Shown: positions 8,501-10,200 of the stretch, in pieces
How the letters are laid out: each line of letters starts with the position of its first letter
Position numbering within the stretch: the stretch's first letter is position 1
Assembly (NCBI GenBank): GCA_004335635.1
Contig: QAXH01004697.1
Location: 1-10,200, forward strand
Reading direction: 5' to 3'
Length of the DNA: 10,200 nt
Origin: Chloromonas sp. AAM2
Lineage: Eukaryota; Chlorophyta; Chlorophyceae; Chlamydomonadales; Chlamydomonadaceae
Notes under the pieces: generated by a model
What the model was told of the DNA's origin: nothing
The model's database searches: none
What the model saw: the letters and a program-made list of their open reading frames with translations, nothing else
Made by a program: the position numbers and the translations under genes

Positions 8501-9248
8501 TCCAGGAAGAACCTGACCCCGTAGCTGAGTGAGATGAAGCAGCAAATCTTCACCCTCTGCAGTTTCAGACTGCCTGTACAGTGAGGCAGGGCCATCGGTG
8601 TAGGCTGCGCTCGCCTGCCAAAGCGTGCTTGCATGCATGGTGCTGAACCCCTTGCGCTCACCGACAAGTAATTCCGCAACACGCGCACGACTGTCTGCGT
8701 GACATTCACAAGCGTGTTGTACCCAGGTCCAGGTGTTGAGCCCTGGTACTCGACATGCAAGCGCACGGGGACTGGGGTCGGGATTGCCTGAGTGGCTTGT
8801 GTCGTGCCTGTTTGAGTTTCGCTGGCTGATATAGCACTGTTTGCCTGTTGCTGCAATACAAGAATCTGTGCAAGGAGGGTCGCGTCCATGGCTGTAGCAT
8901 CCTGCATAGACCTCCGAGTGCTCAGCAGCTGGTCGGGCTGTGCTGGTGACGACCCAAGCAGTATACCATGGCCCTGCGAGTATGGCGACCGCAAAGATGA
9001 CGACACTGCCGCGACACGACAGGCGCTCGAACCTTGGACACTGCATGTGCCTGTAAAAATGGCCAGCTGTCTGTGGGCTGCCTCTGGCGCACGTTCACCT
9101 GTGCAACCTTCTGCAGTAGGTCTTTGTGCCTCAAATGCAGGCTGGCAAACTCCTCTGTTCCTCTGGAGACGTGACCGTGATGTCCGCAAGCCAAAAGCGA
9201 TGGCAAAGATGACACCACCAGAAGAGCTAATACAAGCATCTGCACCAT
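2107..9248 (-). CDS. Leishmanolysin-like (peptidase M8) membrane-anchored zinc metalloprotease with EGF-like module, ten exons
   Basis: Exons as reconstructed: 9248..9099, 8973..8662, 8367..7960, 7210..7094, 6543..6425, 5420..5008, 4672..4380, 4085..3387, 3094..2876, 2508..2107 (stop TGA), about 1043 aa. All junctions are GT-AG and phase-compatible; the first junction is the least certain. Visible in order are a signal peptide (1-20, LLVVSSLPSLLA then CGHH), a prodomain-like region with PVRLHVEYQG and a LSVRAP junction, and MVHEVMHALGF with the HExxH zinc ligands and catalytic Glu (289-293). The third His lies in SAMAHW (about 368), followed by GELMLG with the Met-turn Met (about 379) and the peptidase end with ITLALMEDSGWY and many Cys. 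After these come an EGF-like module (606-639), a stalk, one TM helix (927-951) and a cytosolic tail. Family M8 enzymes are secreted or surface proteases; in algae their substrates are mostly unknown, with cell-wall or extracellular-matrix proteins plausible. All zinc ligands are present, so an active enzyme is expected. The gene is about 650 bp upstream of the CDC6-like gene, with no functional link apparent. Confidence 0.9.
2280..2336. repeat. Trinucleotide (CAG/CTG, GCT) coding repeat
   Basis: Clustered CTG, TGC and GCT triplets encode, on the minus strand, the Gln run and adjoining Ala run in the cytoplasmic tail of the protease. Such tracts vary in length between alleles. Confidence 0.7.
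2509..2875 (-). other. Intron 9 of the M8 protease gene
   Basis: This 367-nt intron runs GTGAGT to TTTTGCAG. I see no repeat or conserved element in it. Confidence 0.7.
2876..3094 (-). CDS. M8 protease exon 9 (stalk, unrecognised domain)
   Basis: 73 codons, acceptor GTTCAG|GTG, donor ATT|GTGAGT, phase 0 on both sides. It encodes VSVAIRPSSTLQ, then a helical stretch with LLMNQLADG and LAATLAILREVI and an Asn/Thr-rich end. The reading frame stays open for about 25 codons past the donor, so the 3' edge is fairly but not absolutely certain. Confidence 0.75.
3387..4085 (-). CDS. M8 protease exon 8 (EGF-like module and extracellular stalk)
   Basis: 233 codons, acceptor TTGCAG|GTG, donor GTG|GTGAGT. 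The first 35 residues (VCRTLDCGGGQCNAQGG then GTCICKLGWTGADC) form an EGF-like module with the CxCxxGWTGxxC ending. A Pro-rich linker (AVPPPP) and a region with N-x-S/T sequons and VTVTCQLENMTL follow. Next come a dibasic GRRLMAAR and a helical SELVNSGL segment. I do not recognise the second half; together with exon 9 it alternates strands and helices and could be SEA-like, which is only an inference. Confidence 0.85.
4380..4672 (-). CDS. M8 protease exon 7 (Cys-rich end of the peptidase domain)
   Basis: 293 nt, acceptor CCCGCAG|CC, donor AGCCAG|GTGTGT, phase 1 to 0. It has NPEAYGWYHS, CYPSSC, LYLTI, VRCPSGDYV and the terminal CPDESQ. The C-x(n)-CP and terminal CP pattern is typical of the end of the M8 domain, just before an EGF-like repeat. 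Confidence 0.88.
4673..5007 (-). other. Intron 6 of the M8 protease gene
   Basis: This 335-nt intron runs GTGAGT to CCCGCAG. It contains short GTATGGCATAGGGC-type near-repeats around 4700-4735 and nothing else I recognise. Confidence 0.75.
5008..5420 (-). CDS. M8 protease exon 6 (Met-turn and C-terminal catalytic domain)
   Basis: 413 nt, acceptor TCCCCAG|G, donor TACG|GTGAGT. It begins EFTHYQGELMLGTAMF, where the Met of GELM corresponds to the metzincin Met-turn. ITLALMEDSGWYIGNW and QWARNTGC follow, then CQ and FCD cysteine motifs. This is the most conserved C-terminal core of leishmanolysins. Confidence 0.92.
5571..5608. repeat. (TG/CA)n microsatellite
   Basis: Alternating TG with occasional TGCG and TTATG interruptions, inside intron 5 and downstream of the LINE fragment on its strand. 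It could be a simple repeat or a decayed 3' tail of the element. Confidence 0.8.
5665..6098 (-). mobile_element. Degraded non-LTR (LINE) retrotransposon C-terminal fragment
   Basis: An open frame runs from just after a stop at 6099-6101 to a TAG at 5754. It reads VRAFRMSVHGLDIKALRHGR, VTRSDRMCDRFDRRC and GDELHILEWPAYSDVRLRF. This is the pattern seen at the C-terminus of many LINE polyproteins, where it normally reads R-x-R-x-C-xx-C ... DE-x-H-x-x-x-x-C-P-x-Y-x-x-x-R. Two expected Cys are replaced (CDRF, EWPAY), so the zinc knuckle is broken. After the stop, the neighbouring frame continues with HSLAECLIMVMASRKRLLQ, consistent with a frameshifted C-terminal tail. No reverse transcriptase domain precedes it, so the copy is 5'-truncated and dead. 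Confidence 0.68.
6403..6424. repeat. (CCCA)n / (GTGG)n tetranucleotide repeat at the exon 5 donor
   Basis: About five copies of CCCA on the plus strand. On the gene strand it reads GTGGGTGGG and begins with the exon 5 splice donor itself. Confidence 0.9.
6425..6543 (-). CDS. M8 protease exon 5 (third zinc histidine)
   Basis: 119 nt, phase 0 in and phase 2 out. Acceptor CTACGCTCAG|GTC; donor TG|GTGGGT within a (GTGG)n tract. It encodes VTRVITPTVQREARAQFGC, then LEDGGGAGSAMAHW, with Trp split TG|G. This matches the M8 segment that contains the third zinc ligand (SHW-type motif). I located it by predicting that the exon before 5420 should end in CACTG|GT. Confidence 0.9.
6544..7093 (-). other. 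Intron 4 of the M8 protease gene
   Basis: This 550-nt intron runs GTGGGT to CTACGCTCAG. Its first 120 nt are an imperfect CATG-type repeat. The stretch 6600-6880 holds no feature I recognise, although frames stay open for 70-80 codons on both strands. Confidence 0.8.
6966..7100. repeat. Imperfect CATG/TTCCACATG minisatellite next to the exon 4 donor
   Basis: Repeated near-identical pieces include CCCATGCACATGTC (twice), TTCCACATGCC (twice), GCACATG, CCACCTGTG and CCCACCTGTGACC. The units are of uneven length, so this is a degenerate cluster rather than a clean array. It starts in the last codons of exon 4 and extends into intron 4. Confidence 0.6.
7094..7210 (-). CDS. M8 protease exon 4 (MHALGF half of the zinc helix)
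   Basis: 39 codons, acceptor TGTGCAG|GTG, donor TCACAG|GTGGGT, both phase 0. It begins VMHALGFTPGLFQMF and completes HEVMHALGF with exon 3. His-x-x-Gly-Phe after HExx is typical of metzincins of family M8. A second phase-0 donor 51 nt downstream could lengthen it (see findings). Confidence 0.9.
7577..7822 (+). mobile_element. Candidate LINE remnant (start of reverse transcriptase region plus 3' tail), antisense in intron 3
   Basis: A 61-codon plus-strand frame (7577-7762) reads ANLLKTSS, then AGGPVVLQLKHLLSLFWQSS, MTFPTVRSGL. This resembles the segment before the LINE reverse transcriptase core (ELLK..GGP.VLQ.LH.L....W....P.dWr.g). It is followed by ACCATGACAAATGTA and (ATG)7 at 7802-7822, like the 3' end of the element at the right edge of the window. 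The core RT motifs are absent, so if real it is an internally deleted copy. The protein match is from memory of the family pattern and is weak. Confidence 0.35.
7802..7822. repeat. (ATG)7 microsatellite
   Basis: Seven perfect ATG units on the plus strand, in intron 3 of the protease gene. They are possibly the 3' tail of a LINE insertion. Confidence 0.95.
7960..8367 (-). CDS. M8 protease exon 3 (N-terminal catalytic subdomain to HE of the zinc site)
   Basis: 136 codons, phase 0 to phase 0, acceptor CTGTAG|GTC and donor GAG|GTGGGT. The exon reads VRAPSTGPLLV, a Cys-containing segment, EADMYLYVTS, GNANVCPFSL, then VSIMVHE. DxxLYVTS followed by G-x-x-N-x-CP is the characteristic leishmanolysin approach to the HExxH helix. 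The exon stops exactly after His-Glu. Confidence 0.9.
8662..8973 (-). CDS. M8 protease exon 2 (prodomain-like region)
   Basis: The best acceptor is CTCGCAG|GGC at 8974, giving phase 0; CAG|CCC at 8938 is an alternative in the same phase. The exon encodes a Gln/Ala/Thr-rich stretch (LLAQILVLQQQANSAI, ETQTGTTQATQ), then PVRLHVEYQG and VVRVLRNYLS, which resembles the region ahead of the M8 catalytic core. The donor TCG|GTGAGC is clear. Confidence 0.7.
9099..9248 (-). CDS. M8 protease exon 1 (signal peptide)
   Basis: The ATG at 9248 (G at -3, G at +4) opens MVQMLVLALLVVSSLPSLLA, a classical signal peptide, followed by CGHH. The exon ends at LLQKVAQ with donor CAG|GTGAAC in phase 0. The start is well supported; the donor is a good match but not the only possibility. 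Confidence 0.75.
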
Positions 9249-9898
9249 AGCTCAATTTTTGATGATGGTTTGGCCTTGCAATTCCTGGTGCGATTCTTGC
9301 TCCACTTGCATGTATGTGCACGACAGTTGGCCAAATCTGCTACTGCTTGGCTAACATGCTTCTCACCCTGACCAGCTCGATTTGCGACTAATTGTTATGC
9401 GAAGCAGTGCGTAGGTTCGTCTTCGCATTCATTTATTCGCGGTTTCTGGCCCGTTTCGACAGATGTGACTAGGGCGTGTCTGGCTCTGGTTGTACCCGTT
9501 TAGCGACAAATGCGCTTGGCCGCCCAATTCTACGTGCCGTGTGCAAATGGCACGTACGATCGTGCTCTCCATGCTGCTGCCACGCAAGCACAGCAACAAA
9601 CCATGGAAGACAGCGCATTGGACAAGGGGAACGGCACATAACGGCAAGCATGCAAGCCTGGCTATGCATAATGCTGTTTGGACGGCAAAGTCGTTTAGAT
9701 TGGGCGTGCATGCACTCCGCAGCGCTCTGCACCCAGCCACTCCTGCATGGGCTGCCATGCATCTCGCCTGCCATGCGTCGTTCGGTGGGTGCCTCCATCC
9801 TTTGCAACTGCATATAGCCAGTCCTTCGTCAGCCGCGCTTGCATACATAACGTGACCGGTACACGAAGCCATCACTCCAACCAGCCGAGGTGCAACGT
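9249..9898. other. 5' flank and presumed promoter of the M8 protease gene
   Basis: About 650 bp lie between the protease ATG and the 3' end of the LINE at the right edge. No TATA box is evident on the minus strand. A perfect 8-bp inverted repeat lies at 9397-9428. ORFs of 110-180 codons in three frames overlap each other, lack recognisable motifs and, in the longest case, lack an ATG at their 5' end. I treat them as chance. Confidence 0.55.
9397..9428. repeat. Inverted repeat ATGCGAAG...CTTCGCAT
   Basis: Two perfect 8-bp arms (9397-9404 and 9421-9428) are separated by 16 nt, about 150-180 bp upstream of the protease start codon. It could be a regulatory palindrome or chance. Confidence 0.5.
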
Positions 9899-9913
9899 CA
9901 TCATCATCATCAT
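9899..9913. repeat. (CAT)5 / (ATG)5 microsatellite
   Basis: Five perfect units. Read on the minus strand this is ATGATGATGATGATG directly after the LINE 3' UTR. Confidence 0.95.
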
Positions 9914-10200
9914 TACATGGCTTTTCATGGTTCAACCCACGGTACTGCAGATAGACACAATATCTCTTCAAGAATTACGCGCCTGACAATCGTGAAGCCA
10001 AGAAAGGTCACTGGTAGCAGGGTGCAAAGCACGAATGTCATCACTTGCAGCACGGTTCCAAGTCGAGAGTGGGGCAATCCTGCCTCTCCTTGCTACAGCC
10101 TGCTGGCCCTGTGGGGCTGGAACAGTTGTAAAAAGCAAGCGTTTGACGCTGGAAGTGTCAGGCATGCGTCCCATGTGGCCTAGCCACCTGAGCCAGTGTG
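9899..10200 (-). mobile_element. Non-LTR (LINE) retrotransposon C-terminus with short 3' UTR and (ATG)5 tail, partial
   Basis: The minus-strand frame enters from the right edge and reads HWLRWLGHMGRMPDT, SSVKRLLF, RRGRIAPLSTWNRAASDDIR and WLHDCQARNS, then TGA at 9970-9968. R-W-x-GH-x-x-RM-x-D followed by a basic G-R region, a TW segment and a W-x-x-x-x-Q-x-R tail is the well-known C-terminal signature of LINE ORF2 proteins, downstream of the reverse transcriptase. About 55 nt of 3' UTR follow the stop, and then (ATG)5 at 9913-9899. Short 3' UTRs with trinucleotide tails are typical of some LINE clades such as RTE. The body of the element lies outside the window. Confidence 0.72.

Noticed and set aside
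7961..9046. 361-codon minus-strand ORF, the longest in the window
   Set aside because: It is a shadow frame of exons 2 and 3. The Cys/His/Pro-rich translation lacks family motifs, whereas the adjacent frames carry the M8 signatures.
9429..9971. 180-codon minus-strand ORF upstream of the protease
   Set aside because: It begins at a non-ATG codon, runs through the (ATG)n tail as an Asp run and through the LINE 3' UTR, and contains no domain pattern.

Overview
The window looks like nuclear DNA of a green alga, most likely a chlorophyte of the Chlamydomonadales type. The grounds are short coding exons separated by GT-AG introns of about 125-1000 nt, CATG/GCATGC-rich non-coding DNA with many microsatellites, fragments of non-LTR retrotransposons, and a gene family (M8 leishmanolysin-like surface proteases) that is expanded in such algae. 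The exact species cannot be read from the sequence. Prokaryote-style ORFs and operons do not apply.

Both recognisable genes lie on the minus strand, head to tail. Region 150-1456 holds the first two coding exons of a CDC6/ORC1-family AAA+ replication-licensing ATPase, most likely CDC6. Its N-terminal tail is basic and carries two CDK-type S-P-x-(K/R) sites and NLS-like clusters. The Walker A exon follows, and the gene continues beyond base 1 of the window.

Region 2107-9248 is one large gene. I rebuilt it as ten exons, about 1043 codons, with compatible phase at every junction. It encodes a leishmanolysin-like (peptidase family M8) zinc metalloprotease: signal peptide, HEVMH zinc site, distal third histidine, Met-turn, cysteine-rich C-terminal part of the peptidase, an EGF-like module, a long Ser/Thr/Asn-containing stalk, one transmembrane helix and a Gln/Ala-rich cytoplasmic tail. 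The zinc site is divided among three exons, so no single ORF shows it complete.

The introns and the upstream flank contain transposon debris. There is a degraded minus-strand LINE C-terminus in intron 5 (about 5665-6098). A minus-strand LINE C-terminus with a short 3' UTR and an (ATG)5 tail lies at the right edge (9899-10200). A weaker, plus-strand LINE candidate with an (ATG)7 tail is in intron 3 (about 7577-7822). The last two share a similar 3'-terminal signature. An imperfect CATG/TTCCACATG repeat follows the exon 4 donor, and a (GTGG)n tract starts exactly at the exon 5 donor.

I saw no rRNA, tRNA or CRISPR array. I found no convincing new multi-gene system; the most interesting object is the modular membrane-anchored M8 protease and how its locus has been invaded and spliced.
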